DNA from: Streptomyces sp. NBC_00223
GTDB taxonomy: Bacteria > Actinomycetota > Actinomycetes > Streptomycetales > Streptomycetaceae
Direction of reading: 5' to 3'
DNA: 64,000 nt
Assembly (NCBI RefSeq): GCF_036199905.1
Contig: NZ_CP108109.1
Span: forward strand, 4,959,501-5,023,500
Shown: one piece after another, positions 45,437 through 54,597 of the stretch
Layout of the letters: each line of letters opens with the position of its first letter
Position numbering within the stretch: the first letter of the stretch is position 1
Position numbers and translations under genes: made by a program
The notes under the pieces: model-generated
Databases searched by the model: none
Told to the model about the DNA's origin: nothing
The model's input: only the letters and a program-made list of their open reading frames with translations

Positions 45437-46424
45437 GACGGCGGGTACGAAGGCGGGTACGACGGGGGGTACGACGGCGGAGGAGCCCGGCGCCCGGGCC
45501 GTGCCCGAGGACGGCGGCGACCAGGACCACGCTGACCAGGACCGCGGCGGCCCGAACCCGCCCGTCGCCGTACGCGCCCCCCGGCTGCTGTGGTCGCTGG
45601 GGCTGTTCCGCTCCGAACTGGTGACCGTCTTCCGGCGGTGGCGGACCCTCGCGCTGTTCGCCGTGCTCGCCGGGGTGCCGCTGCTGGTCGGGATCGCGGT
45701 GCGGATCGAGACCCGCGGCGGCGGCTCGGCCGGCCGGGGCGGCAACGGGGACGGGCCCGCGTTCATCGAACAGGTCAGCAACAACGGCCTGTTCCTGACC
45801 TTCGCCGCGCTCGCCGCGACCTTGCCGTTCTTCCTGCCGATGGCGATCGGCGTGGTGGCGGGGGACTCGGTGGCCGGCGAGGCAGGCGGCGGCACCCTGC
45901 GCTATCTGCTGGTCGCCCCGGCAGGCCGCACCCGGCTGCTGCTCGCCAAGTACGCCTCCGTACTGGTCTTCTGTCTGGCCGCCACGCTGGTGGTGGCCGT
46001 CTCCGCGCTGGTCGTCGGCGCCGCGCTCTTCCCGGTCGGCCGGGTCACCACCTTGTCGGGGACCACGATCCCGCTCTCCGCCGGCCTGCTGCGGGCGCTG
46101 CTGATCGCGGTGCTCGTCGCGGCCTCGCTGATCGGCGTCGGTGCCCTCGGACTGTTCGTCTCCACGCTGACCGACAGCGGGATCGGCGCCATGGCCACCA
46201 CGGTCGGGCTGCTGATCACCGTGCAGATCGTGGACACCATCCCGCAGTTGCACGTCGTCCAGCCGTATCTCTTCCCGCACTACTGGCTGAGCTTCGCCGA
46301 CATCCTGCGTGACCCCGTGCAGTGGGGCGGTATCGGCAGGAACCTGGGCCTTCAGGCGGTGTACGCGGCGGTGTTCGGTTCCGCGGCGTGGGCGCGGTTC
46401 ACCTCCCGGGACATCACCGCGTGA
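45423..46424 (+). CDS. ABC-2 type transporter permease
   Basis: 333 residues. A Pro/Gly/Glu-rich N-terminal tail of about 50 residues is followed by about six membrane helices (for example TLALFAVLAGVPLLVGIAV and ALIAVLVAASLIGVGALGLF). The segment GDSVAGEAGGGTLRYLLVAP is a hallmark of ABC-2 permeases (NatB-like). It partners with the ATPase upstream, with which it overlaps. Confidence 0.88.
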   Translation: MSRAETAGTKAGTTGGTTAEEPGARAVPEDGGDQDHADQDRGGPNPPVAVRAPRLLWSLGLFRSELVTVFRRWRTLALFAVLAGVPLLVGIAVRIETRGGGSAGRGGNGDGPAFIEQVSNNGLFLTFAALAATLPFFLPMAIGVVAGDSVAGEAGGGTLRYLLVAPAGRTRLLLAKYASVLVFCLAATLVVAVSALVVGAALFPVGRVTTLSGTTIPLSAGLLRALLIAVLVAASLIGVGALGLFVSTLTDSGIGAMATTVGLLITVQIVDTIPQLHVVQPYLFPHYWLSFADILRDPVQWGGIGRNLGLQAVYAAVFGSAAWARFTSRDITA

Positions 46425-46547
46425 TACCCCAGGGGGGTGGGGTCCGCCGTCGGCCGCGGCGGCGTTGTCAGTGGTGGGTCCCATGATGGAGGGACATGAC
46501 GGGTGATCCCCGTCACCGCCCGTGGCACCGAGTGAAGGGAGCGAGTC

Positions 46548-46961
46548 ATGGCACCGACCGGGCTGACCCGAGACGCGGGCTGGGAAATCGGCGTGTCCAG
46601 GATTCTGCCGCTGTCGCCCGCCGAGGTCTGGGACTTCCTCGTCGGCCCCGAGGGGCTGGCCCTGTGGCTGGGGAAGGTCGCCCTCCCCACCGAGAAGGGC
46701 GAGGAGTACGAGACGGCCGACGGCACCCGCGGCGAGATCCGCGGTTACCAGACGCAGGACCGGATACGCCTCACCTGGCGCCCGGCCGGCTGGACCCACG
46801 ACACGACCGTCCAGGTCGCGATGGCCCCCTCCGGCTCGGGCACGGTGCTGCGCTTCCACCAGGAGCGGCTGGCCGACGCGGAGGAGCGCGCCCGGCAGCG
46901 CGAGCACTGGAAGTCCGCGCTGGACGCGATCACCCGCCGGCTGACCGCGGGCCGCGCCTAG
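46548..46961 (+). CDS. SRPBCC / AHSA1-domain protein
   Basis: 137 residues with GAAGGGAG before the ATG. The hydrophobic-cavity fold is suggested by ISRILPLSPAEVWDFL-like spacing (VSRILPLSPAEVWDFLVGPE), then IRLTWRPAGW and VLRFHQERLADAEER. Family members bind small hydrophobic ligands or help chaperones; no specific role can be named. It converges on rarD with a four-base overlap of the stops. Confidence 0.8.
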   Translation: MAPTGLTRDAGWEIGVSRILPLSPAEVWDFLVGPEGLALWLGKVALPTEKGEEYETADGTRGEIRGYQTQDRIRLTWRPAGWTHDTTVQVAMAPSGSGTVLRFHQERLADAEERARQREHWKSALDAITRRLTAGRA

Positions 46962-47980
46962 AGTTCGGCCGGACGCGCGGTCCCGCCGACCGGCGGCTCG
47001 GCGGGCTCGACGGCCCCCTCGGACCGCCCGGCCGCCTCGGCAGGCCCTGCCCCCTCGGACCGCGTGTCCGGCGGGGCGGCCGCCGTGCGGGTCAGGGCGC
47101 TCCGGGAGCGCTGGGCGGACCGCAGCGCGTCCCAGGCCAGTATGACGAGCGCGGCCCACACCAGCAGAAAGCCCGCCCAGCGTTCCGCCGGCATTGCCTC
47201 GTGGAAGTGCAGTACGCCGATCAGGAACTGGAAGACCGGCGTCAGATACTGCATCAGCCCGATCGTGGACAGCGGCAGCCGGGTCGCCGACATGCCGAAG
47301 AAGATCAGCGGCACCGCGGTGACCAGCCCGCACGCGGCCAGCAGCGAGGCATGCCCGGGCCCGTGGTGGGTGAAGGTCGAATTCCCGCGCAGCCCCAGCA
47401 CCAGCAGAAAGGCCAGCGCGGGGAAGAACTGCACCGAGGTCTCCGCCGCCAGCGACTCCAGACCGCCCATGGCGACCTTCTTCTTCACCAGCCCGTAGAG
47501 ACCGAAGGAGAAGGCGAGGCTCAGCGCGATCCACGGCAGCCGCCCGTAACCGATGGCCAGCACGACCACGGCCATGGCGCCGATGCCGACCGCCGCCCAC
47601 TGCACCGGCCGCAGCCGCTCGTGCAGGACGAGGACACCCAGCGCGATGGTGACCAGCGGATTGATGAAGTAGCCGAGCGCGCACTCCACCACATGGCCGG
47701 AGTTGACGCCCCAGATGTACATGCCCCAGTTCGCCGAGACCAGGGCGGCCGCCACCGCCAGCAGTCCGAACCGCCGGGGCCGGCGTATCAGTTCCCTGAT
47801 CCACGCCCAGCGCCGCAGCACCAGCAGGATCACGGTGACCACCACCAGCGACCACACCATCCGATGGGCCAGGATCTCCAGCGCGCCGGCGGGTTCGAGC
47901 AACGGCCAGAAGAGCGGGAAGAGACCCCACAGGCCATAGGCCACGAAGCCGTAGACCAGTCCCGCGCGCTGCTCGCCCAT
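46958..47980 (-). CDS. rarD: EamA-family permease RarD
   Basis: 340 residues from the ATG at 47980 (GGGGAGG upstream); the frame is open higher but lacks a ribosome site. About ten membrane helices. Family marks are YGLWGLFPLFWPLLEPA, then EILAHRMVWS, and NPLVTIALGVLVLHERL. RarD proteins are predicted drug/metabolite permeases. A Pro/Glu-rich cytoplasmic tail of about 45 residues follows the last helix. Confidence 0.88.
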   Translation of the reverse strand: MGEQRAGLVYGFVAYGLWGLFPLFWPLLEPAGALEILAHRMVWSLVVVTVILLVLRRWAWIRELIRRPRRFGLLAVAAALVSANWGMYIWGVNSGHVVECALGYFINPLVTIALGVLVLHERLRPVQWAAVGIGAMAVVVLAIGYGRLPWIALSLAFSFGLYGLVKKKVAMGGLESLAAETSVQFFPALAFLLVLGLRGNSTFTHHGPGHASLLAACGLVTAVPLIFFGMSATRLPLSTIGLMQYLTPVFQFLIGVLHFHEAMPAERWAGFLLVWAALVILAWDALRSAQRSRSALTRTAAAPPDTRSEGAGPAEAAGRSEGAVEPAEPPVGGTARPAEL

Positions 47981-48094
47981 GCCGACCTCCCCGCCGTGCG
48001 TCCGCGCGCGGCTCTCAGACGGTACCGGGGAGACGCCTGGGCTGTCATGCCCGTTCCACACAACGGTCATGACAGCCCGTGGGAGAGCGCCGGA

Positions 48095-48955
48095 TCAGGC
48101 CTGGAGCGCGGCGGCCACGGTCTCGCGCAGCGGCGTGGTCGGCCGGCCGATCAGCCGGGCCAGGTCGCCGCTGGTGGCGGCCAGCAGCCCGCGCTCGATC
48201 GCCCGGTCCACGTCCACCAGGACCGCGGCGAAGTCCTCCGGCACCCCCACGCTGACCAGGATCTCCTTGCGCTGCTCGGCGGAGACGTTCTGGTACGTGA
48301 TCTCGCGGCCGCTCAGCTCCGCGATCACCGCCGCGTAGTCGGCCAGGCTCCAGGCCGTGTCGCCGCTCAGCTCGTACACCGTGTTCTCGTGGCCCTCGCC
48401 CGCCAGGACGACGGCCGCGGCGGCCGCGTAGTCGGCGCGGGCGGCCGAGGCGATCCGGCCGTCCCCCGCGTTGCCGATCACGGCGCCGTGCTCCAGGACC
48501 GCGGTGATGTTGGCGGTGTAGACCTCGGTGTACCAGCCGTTGCGCAGGAAGACGTACGGCAGCTTCGAGTCGAGGATGTACGCCTCGGTGGCCTTGTGCT
48601 CGTCGGCCAGCGCGAAGTCGGCCTCCGGGCCGCCGAGCACCCCGGTGTACGCGAGCAGTGCCACGCCCGCCTCGGCCGCCGCGTCCACCACCGCGGTGTG
48701 CTGCGGGATGCGCCGGCCGACCTCGTTGCCCGAGATCAGCAGCACCCGGTCGCCGGCCCGGAAGGCGTCCTTGACGGTCTCCGGCAGGTCGTAGTCGGCG
48801 ACCCGCACCTGGACGCCCTGCGCGGCGAGGTCGGCGGCCTTGTCCGCGTCCCGTACGACGGCGGCGATCTCCCCGGCCGCGACCCCGCGGGCGAGCAGGT
48901 CCGCGACGACGAGGCGGCCCAGGTGCCCGGTGGCTCCGGTGACGACGATGCTCAT
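48095..48955 (-). CDS. NAD(P)H-dependent quinone oxidoreductase (QorB-like SDR)
   Basis: 286 residues from the ATG at 48955, with GGGAG at good spacing. It has the N-terminal Rossmann motif VTGATGHLGRLVV, then LLISGNEVGRR and RNGWYTEVY, as in the QorB/NmrA-like branch of atypical SDR proteins. The active-site Tyr-x-x-x-Lys is replaced, as is normal in this branch. Likely reduces quinones to protect against redox cycling. Divergent from an HxlR regulator that probably controls it. Confidence 0.85.
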   Translation of the reverse strand: MSIVVTGATGHLGRLVVADLLARGVAAGEIAAVVRDADKAADLAAQGVQVRVADYDLPETVKDAFRAGDRVLLISGNEVGRRIPQHTAVVDAAAEAGVALLAYTGVLGGPEADFALADEHKATEAYILDSKLPYVFLRNGWYTEVYTANITAVLEHGAVIGNAGDGRIASAARADYAAAAAVVLAGEGHENTVYELSGDTAWSLADYAAVIAELSGREITYQNVSAEQRKEILVSVGVPEDFAAVLVDVDRAIERGLLAATSGDLARLIGRPTTPLRETVAAALQA

Positions 48956-49039
48956 GGTGTTCACTCCCGTGACGAGGATCATCGCGCCGTTGTCCGGCGC
49001 GCGCATGATCACCGTAACCCTGGCGCTAACTTCTGGAAA

Positions 49040-49062
49040 GTACCCACTTTGAAGTAGGGTAC
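49040..49062. promoter_or_regulatory. Palindromic operator-like site between qorB-like and hxlR-like genes
   Basis: GTACCC (49040-49045) and GGGTAC (49057-49062) flank ACTT-TG-AAGT, a 23-base near-palindrome with one extra A. It ends four bases before the HxlR start and lies about 85 bases from the qorB-like start. This is the position expected for autoregulation by a QorR/YodB-like redox sensor. Confidence 0.6.
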
Positions 49063-49066
49063 ATAC

Positions 49067-49420
49067 ATGAAGGTAATCTGCCCTGAGCGGGCCGTTCTTG
49101 AGCATGTCACCAGCACCTGGGGTGTCCTGGTGCTGTGCGAACTGCTCGACGGCACCCTGCGGTTCGGCGAACTGCGGCGGCGGATCGGCGGGGTGAGCGA
49201 GAAGATGCTCACCCAGACGCTGCGCACCCTGGAACGGGACGGTTTCGTACGGCGCCGGGCGCGCCCGGTCATCCCGCCGCACGTGGACTACGACCTGACC
49301 CCGCTCGGCGAACAGGCCGCGGGCCGGGTACAGGCGCTCGCCCGGTGGACCGAGGCCCACGTCACGGAGATAGCGGCGGCCCAGCGGGAGTACGACGAGG
49401 GGCGCGCCCGTACGGCCTGA
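49067..49420 (+). CDS. HxlR-family redox-sensing transcriptional regulator
   Basis: 117 residues. The winged helix-turn-helix includes LRFGELRRRIGGVSEKMLTQ and TLRTLERDGFVRRRA. A cysteine at position 5 (MKVICPERAVLEH) is placed as in the thiol-sensing QorR/YodB group. The divergent quinone reductase is the likely target. The ribosome site is weak and overlaps the palindrome. Confidence 0.88.
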   Translation: MKVICPERAVLEHVTSTWGVLVLCELLDGTLRFGELRRRIGGVSEKMLTQTLRTLERDGFVRRRARPVIPPHVDYDLTPLGEQAAGRVQALARWTEAHVTEIAAAQREYDEGRARTA

Positions 49421-49483
49421 GCGTGGCTGCCGCCCGAGGCCGTACGGCCTGAGCGCGTACGGGCGGCCGGTCGCCGCACACGA

Positions 49484-49519
49484 CGACGCCCGGCCGGGGC
49501 TGACCCGGGCCGGGCGTCG
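49484..49519. terminator. Bidirectional terminator between hxlR-like gene and korB
   Basis: CGACGCCCGGCC (49484-49495) pairs perfectly with GGCCGGGCGTCG (49508-49519), and the loop can add GGG/CCC pairs. It separates two convergent genes. Confidence 0.8.
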
Positions 49520-49548
49520 GTCGTCGTACGGCACCCACGGAGACGCGG

Positions 49549-50610
49549 TCAGACGACCGTCCAGGTGTCGCTGCCGGCGAGCATCGTCGACAGGTCGCCC
49601 TTGCCCTGCCGGACCACGGCCTGCTCCAACTGCTCGGCCATGTCCGTGTCGTAGACCGGCCGGTCGACGTCCCGCAGCACCCCGATCGGCGTGTGGTGCA
49701 GGGTGTCCGGGTCGGCCAGCCGGGACAGCGCGAACGCGGCCGTCGGCGAGGAGGCGTGCGCGTCGTGCACCAGCACCCCGGCCGTGCCCTCGACCGTCAC
49801 ATCGATCACCCGCAGGTCACCGGTGGCCGGGTCGCGTACCACGCCCTTGCTGCCCAGACCGTCCTCGGCGGGCGCGCCGAAGCGGATCGGCTGCCCGTGC
49901 TCAAGGCGGATCAGGGCCTCCTGCGCGGTCTCCTTCTCCTTCAGCGCGTCGAAGGCGCCGTCGTTGAAGATGTTGCAGTTCTGGTAGATCTCCACCAGTG
50001 CCGTGCCCTGGTGGGCGGCGGCCGCGCGCAGCACGGACTGGAGGTGCTTGCGGTCCGAGTCCAGCGTGCGGGCCACGAAGGACGCCTCCGCGCCGATCGC
50101 CAGCGACACCGGGTTGAAGGGTGCGTCCAGTGAGCCCATCGGTGTCGATTTGGTGATTTTGCCGATTTCGGAGGTGGGGCTGTACTGGCCTTTGGTCAGT
50201 CCGTAGATCCGGTTGTTGAAGAGCAGGATCTTGAGGTTGACGTTCCGCCGCAGGGCGTGGATCAGATGATTGCCGCCGATGGACAGGGCGTCGCCGTCTC
50301 CCGTCACGACCCACACACTCAGATCGCGGCGTGAGGTGGCGAGGCCGGTGGCGATGGCGGGGGCGCGGCCGTGGATGGAGTGCATGCCGTAGGTGTTCAT
50401 GTAGTAGGGAAAACGGGACGAGCACCCGATCCCCGAGATGAACACGACGTTTTCCTTGGCCAGTCCCAGTTCGGGCATGAAGGACTGGACGGCCGCGAGG
50501 ATGGCGTAGTCGCCGCATCCGGGGCACCAGCGGACTTCCTGGTCGGACTTGAAGTCCTTCATGCTCTGTTTGGCCTCGGCTTTGGGCACGAGTGCCAGTG
50601 CCTCAGACAT
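49549..50610 (-). CDS. korB: 2-oxoacid:ferredoxin oxidoreductase, beta subunit
   Basis: 353 residues from the ATG at 50610. It binds thiamine diphosphate and part of a 4Fe-4S cluster: RWCPGCGDYAIL (C29 and C32), then GIGCSSRFPYYMNTYG, then VTGDGDALSIGGNHLIHALR for the Mg-diphosphate. With the alpha subunit it converts 2-oxoglutarate and CoA to succinyl-CoA with reduced ferredoxin. The start overlaps the alpha stop by eight bases. Confidence 0.93.
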   Translation of the reverse strand: MSEALALVPKAEAKQSMKDFKSDQEVRWCPGCGDYAILAAVQSFMPELGLAKENVVFISGIGCSSRFPYYMNTYGMHSIHGRAPAIATGLATSRRDLSVWVVTGDGDALSIGGNHLIHALRRNVNLKILLFNNRIYGLTKGQYSPTSEIGKITKSTPMGSLDAPFNPVSLAIGAEASFVARTLDSDRKHLQSVLRAAAAHQGTALVEIYQNCNIFNDGAFDALKEKETAQEALIRLEHGQPIRFGAPAEDGLGSKGVVRDPATGDLRVIDVTVEGTAGVLVHDAHASSPTAAFALSRLADPDTLHHTPIGVLRDVDRPVYDTDMAEQLEQAVVRQGKGDLSTMLAGSDTWTVV

Positions 50611-52552
50611 GCGCACTCCCCTCGGGGCTCAGTTCCGTGATGGCCCGGGCCAGTTGTTCGGCTTTGAAGGGCAGTCCGGTGACTTGTGTGTATGAGTGGG
50701 CGTCGATCAGGTATCTGGCCCGGATGAGGTGGGCGAGCTGGCCGAGGTTCATTTCGGGGACGAGGACGCGGTCGTAGGCGGCCAGGATGTTGCCGAGGTT
50801 GGCGGGGAAGGGGTTGAGGTGGCGCAGGTGTGCCTGGGCGACGTGGCCGCCTTCTGCGCGGATACGGCGGACGGCTGCGGTGATCGGCCCGTAGGTCGAG
50901 CCCCACCCGAGCACCAGCGTGCGGGCCTCCCCACCGGGATCGTCGACTTCAAGGTCGGGGACTTTGATGTTGTCGATTTTGGCCTGGCGGGTGCGGACCA
51001 TGAGGTCGTGGTTGGCGGGGTCGTAGCTGATGTTGCCGGTGCCGTCCTGTTTCTCGATCCCGCCGATGCGGTGTTCCAGGCCGGGGGTGCCGGGCACGGC
51101 CCAGGGCCGGGCGAGGGTCTCGGGGTCGCGGAGGTAGGGCCAGAAGGTTTCGCTGCCGTCCGCCTCGGTGTGGTTCAGCGTCGTGGCGAACTGCACCCGC
51201 AGGTCGGGGAGTTCGGCTACTTCGGGGATGCGCCAGGGTTCGGAGCCGTTGGCGAGGTAGCCGTCGGAGAGCAGGAAGACCGGCGTGCGGTAGGCCAGGG
51301 CGATGCGGGCGGCCTCCAGCGCTGCGGTGAAGCAGTCGGCGGGGGTTGCGGGGGCGATGATGGGGACGGGGGCTTCGCCGTTGCGTCCGTACATGGCCTG
51401 GAGGAGGTCGGCCTGTTCGGTTTTGGTGGGCAGGCCGGTGGAGGGGCCGCCGCGCTGGATGTCGATGATCAGCAGCGGCAGCTCCAGGGACACGGCCAGG
51501 CCGATGGTCTCGGATTTGAGTGCGACGCCGGGGCCGGAGGTGGTGGTGACGGCCAGGGCGCCGCCGAAGGCGGCTCCGAGGGCTGCGCCGATGGCGGCGA
51601 TCTCGTCCTCGGCCTGGAACGTTCTGACGCCGAAGTTCTTGTGGCGGCTGAGTTCGTGGAGGATGTCGGAGGCCGGGGTGATCGGGTACGAGCCGAGATA
51701 CAGCGGCAGTTCGCTCTGGGTGGAGGCGGCGATGAGGCCGTAGGACAGGGCGAGGTTCCCGGAGATGTTGCGGTACGTGCCGGCGGGGAAGGCGCTGGTG
51801 GCGGGCTGGACTTCGTAGGAGACGGCGAAGTCCTCGGTGGTCTCGCCGAAGTTCCACCCGGCGCGGTAGGCGAGGATGTTCGCTTCGGCGATGTCGGGTT
51901 TCTTCGCGAATTTTTTGCGGAGGAAGGCTTCGGTGCCGTCGGTGGGGCGGTGGTACATCCAGGAGAGCAGGCCGAGGGCGAACATGTTCTTGGCGCGTTC
52001 GGCGTCTTTTCGGGCCAGTCCGCTGTCCTTGAGGGCTTCCAGTGTCAGTGTCGTCAGCGGCACGGGGTGGACGGAGTACGCCTCCAGGGACCCGTCGTCC
52101 AGGGGGCTGGCGGTGTAGCCGACTTTGGTCATGGCGCGTTTGGTGAACTCGTCGGTGTTGACGATGATCTCGGCGCCGCGGGGGAGGTCGTGGAGGTTGG
52201 CTTTGAGGGCGGCGGGGTTCATCGCGACGAGGACGTTGGGTGCGTCGCCGGGGGTGAGGATGTCGTGGTCGGCGAAGTGGAGCTGGAAGGAGGACACGCC
52301 GGGGAGGGTGCCTGCGGGGGCGCGGATCTCGGCGGGGAAGTTCGGCAGGGTCGACAGGTCGTTGCCGAACGACGCGGTCTCCGAGGTGAAGCGGTCACCG
52401 GTGAGCTGCATCCCGTCACCGGAATCCCCGGCAAACCGGATGATCACCCGATCGAGACGCTTGGTCTCCTTGGCCGGTTTGCGCTGTTCGCCGAGCACCT
52501 GTGCGGCGACGGGCGGTTGTCCCTCGGTGAGGGGACTGACCTGGCTGGTCAC
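50603..52552 (-). CDS. korA: 2-oxoacid:ferredoxin oxidoreductase, fused gamma-alpha subunit
   Basis: 649 residues from the GTG at 52552 with a strong AAGGAGG upstream; the open frame continues to 52591. The gamma domain comes first (IIRFAGDSGDGMQLTG), then the alpha pyrimidine-binding domain (SYPITPASDILHELSR, QAEDEIAAIGAALGA, TTSGPGVALKSE). The C-terminal domain ends with GWGSTYGPITAAVRRIRAEG. Gene fusion and order are typical of actinomycete KorAB. A nearby second nuo locus without NADH module may use the reduced ferredoxin (inference). Confidence 0.93.
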   Translation of the reverse strand: MTSQVSPLTEGQPPVAAQVLGEQRKPAKETKRLDRVIIRFAGDSGDGMQLTGDRFTSETASFGNDLSTLPNFPAEIRAPAGTLPGVSSFQLHFADHDILTPGDAPNVLVAMNPAALKANLHDLPRGAEIIVNTDEFTKRAMTKVGYTASPLDDGSLEAYSVHPVPLTTLTLEALKDSGLARKDAERAKNMFALGLLSWMYHRPTDGTEAFLRKKFAKKPDIAEANILAYRAGWNFGETTEDFAVSYEVQPATSAFPAGTYRNISGNLALSYGLIAASTQSELPLYLGSYPITPASDILHELSRHKNFGVRTFQAEDEIAAIGAALGAAFGGALAVTTTSGPGVALKSETIGLAVSLELPLLIIDIQRGGPSTGLPTKTEQADLLQAMYGRNGEAPVPIIAPATPADCFTAALEAARIALAYRTPVFLLSDGYLANGSEPWRIPEVAELPDLRVQFATTLNHTEADGSETFWPYLRDPETLARPWAVPGTPGLEHRIGGIEKQDGTGNISYDPANHDLMVRTRQAKIDNIKVPDLEVDDPGGEARTLVLGWGSTYGPITAAVRRIRAEGGHVAQAHLRHLNPFPANLGNILAAYDRVLVPEMNLGQLAHLIRARYLIDAHSYTQVTGLPFKAEQLARAITELSPEGSAHV

Positions 52553-52700
52553 TGAAACGGACCTCCTTCGAGGCGGCGGCTCACCCTGCATCGTACGTCG
52601 GTAAGGGTCACCTTCCCCGTACGTCCCGCTATCTGGAAGGAAAGGGGGACGACGGCGTGCCGACGATCGGCCCCGCCGCGGCGCGACAGGCTGAAAACAG

Positions 52701-53372
52701 TTACGAGTTCAGGTACGTGAGCACCGCGAGCACCCGGCGGTGATCTCCGTCACTCGGCGCCAGGCCCAGCTTCAGGAAGATGTTGCTGACGTGCTTCTCG
52801 ACGGCGCCGTCGCTGACCACGAGCTGCTTGGCGACCGCGGAGTTCGTCCGGCCCTCGGCCATCAGGCCCAGCACCTCCCGCTCGCGCGGGGTCAGCCCGG
52901 CCAGCACGTCCTGCTTTCGGCTGCGGCCCAGTAGCTGCGCGACCACCTCGGGGTCCAGCGCGGTGCCGCCCTCGGCGACCCGGACCACCGCGTCCACGAA
53001 CTCGCGGACGTCGGCCACCCGGTCCTTGAGGAGGTAGCCCACCCCGCGGGTGCTGCCTGCCAGCAGCTCGGTCGCGTACTGCTCCTCCACGTACTGCGAC
53101 AGTACGAGCACCCCCACGCCCGGGTGGTCGCGGCGCAGCTGGACGGCCGCGCGGACCCCTTCGTCGGTGTGCGTCGGGGGCATCCGGACATCGGCGACCA
53201 CGACATCGGGCGGCGCGCCCTGGTCGGCGAGGTCGCGTACCGCCTTGATCAGCCCCACGGCGTCGCCCACACCCGCCACCACGTCATGGCCGCGGTCGGT
53301 GAGCAACCGGGTCAGGCCCTCCCGAAGCAGTACCGAGTCCTCGGCGATGACCACCCGCACCCTGTCCTCCAC
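52701..53372 (-). CDS. NarL/LuxR-type response regulator
   Basis: 223 residues. The receiver domain has the acidic pair in VVIAEDSVLLREGL, the phosphorylated Asp in VVVADVRMPP, and a conserved Lys in YLLKDRVAD. The LuxR helix-turn-helix ends the protein (LTPREREVLGLMAEGRTNSA, then VEKHVSNIFLKLGL). Two histidine kinases of the matching HisKA_3 type are encoded at 54593 and 56102, so one or both are probable partners. Confidence 0.93.
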   Translation of the reverse strand: MEDRVRVVIAEDSVLLREGLTRLLTDRGHDVVAGVGDAVGLIKAVRDLADQGAPPDVVVADVRMPPTHTDEGVRAAVQLRRDHPGVGVLVLSQYVEEQYATELLAGSTRGVGYLLKDRVADVREFVDAVVRVAEGGTALDPEVVAQLLGRSRKQDVLAGLTPREREVLGLMAEGRTNSAVAKQLVVSDGAVEKHVSNIFLKLGLAPSDGDHRRVLAVLTYLNS

Positions 53373-53515
53373 CCTTTTCCGCCCCCATTTCCGACTGACT
53401 CCTCCAGCATCCCAGCATCAGCGGGGGAATGGGGAATACGGTTTCGGTGGGCAAGGTTGCGCCCGGCAAAATGCGGAGGCCGCGATCCGGCGGTCCGCAG
53501 GGGAGAGGAGTGCGT

Positions 53516-54472
53516 GTGCGCGCGGTCGGTTTCGACATCAACGGTGGCCCTGAAGTGCTCAGGACCGTGGAGCTTCCGGTACCCGAGCCCGGCCCAGGTC
53601 AGGTGCTGATCCGCGTCGCCTACGCGGGGGTGAACTACGGCGAGGTGCAGCACCGCCTCGGCGACTTCGGGGCTCCGCGCGGGACCGCCGTACCGGGCCA
53701 TGAGGTCTCCGGCGAGATCGCCGCGCTCGGGCCCGGCGTCACCGGGCTGGCCGTCGGCGACCCGGTCGCCGCCTATCTCCCCGACGGCGGCGGTTACGCG
53801 GAGTACGCGGTCGCGCCCGCCGACTTCTCCTTCCCGCTGGACGGGATCTCGCTGCGCGACGGCGGCGGCGCGGCGCTGGTGCTGACCACGGCGTACGGCG
53901 TCCTCGCGGGCGCGGCGCGGCTGGTCGCGGGGGACTCGGTGCTGATCCACGCGGCGGCCGGCGGGGTCGGCTCGGTGGCCGCCCAGATCGCCCGGGCGCT
54001 GGGCGCGGCCGCGGTGTACGGCACGGTGGGCTCGTCGACGAAGGCCACGTACGCCAAGCGCTTCGGCTACGACGCGGTGCATCTGCGGGACGCCTTCGTG
54101 GACCACGTGCCCGAGGTGGACGTGGTGCTCGACCCGATCGGCGGCCCCACCCGGCTGGCCAGCCTGGAGGTCCTGGCGCCCTTCGGCCGTCTGACGGTCT
54201 ACGGCGAAGCGGCCCGGCACCCCGACCTGACGCTGCCTGTGCTCCCGTTCTGGAGGCAGAACCGCTCCCTGACCGGCTACAACATCGGCGACCTGGGCCG
54301 CCGCAGCCCCGCGACCGTCCGGGCCCACGCGCTGGCCGCCCTCTCGCTGCTCGCGTCCGGCACGATCTCCCTCGACATCACCGCCGAACTCCCGCTCACC
54401 TCCGCCCGCGAGGCCCACGAGTCCCTTCAGGCGGGCCGCAATGTGGGCAAGACGCTCCTGGCGGTGGGGTGA
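53516..54472 (+). CDS. Zinc-free medium-chain NADPH:quinone oxidoreductase
   Basis: 318 residues from the GTG at 53516, close behind GGGGAGAGGAG; the frame is open to 53429 but without signals. The GroES-like fold begins VGFDINGGPEVLRTVELP; the NADPH Rossmann motif is AAAGGVGSVAAQIARALGA. The zinc-ligand cysteines of alcohol dehydrogenases are missing, which places it with quinone oxidoreductases (QOR). The gene stands alone on the plus strand between the response regulator and the kinases. Confidence 0.88.
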   Translation: MRAVGFDINGGPEVLRTVELPVPEPGPGQVLIRVAYAGVNYGEVQHRLGDFGAPRGTAVPGHEVSGEIAALGPGVTGLAVGDPVAAYLPDGGGYAEYAVAPADFSFPLDGISLRDGGGAALVLTTAYGVLAGAARLVAGDSVLIHAAAGGVGSVAAQIARALGAAAVYGTVGSSTKATYAKRFGYDAVHLRDAFVDHVPEVDVVLDPIGGPTRLASLEVLAPFGRLTVYGEAARHPDLTLPVLPFWRQNRSLTGYNIGDLGRRSPATVRAHALAALSLLASGTISLDITAELPLTSAREAHESLQAGRNVGKTLLAVG

Positions 54473-54549
54473 GGACGGGGGTGAGGACGCCGCCCGAGGC
54501 GCGCGCGTCCGGTCCGGGCGGCCGCGAGGATTTGACGCCCGACCCCGCA

Positions 54550-54597
54550 CCCGTCCGTACGCCCGTCCGTACGCCCGTCCGTACACCCGTCCTTAGG
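54550..54597. repeat. 12-bp tandem repeat overlapping a kinase stop codon
   Basis: Four units of CCCGTCCGTACG-type sequence from 54550, the first two identical, the third with one change and the fourth with several. The last unit contains the stop codon of the first histidine kinase (54593-54595, minus strand). It lies between convergent genes and may be a polymorphic spacer. Confidence 0.7.
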
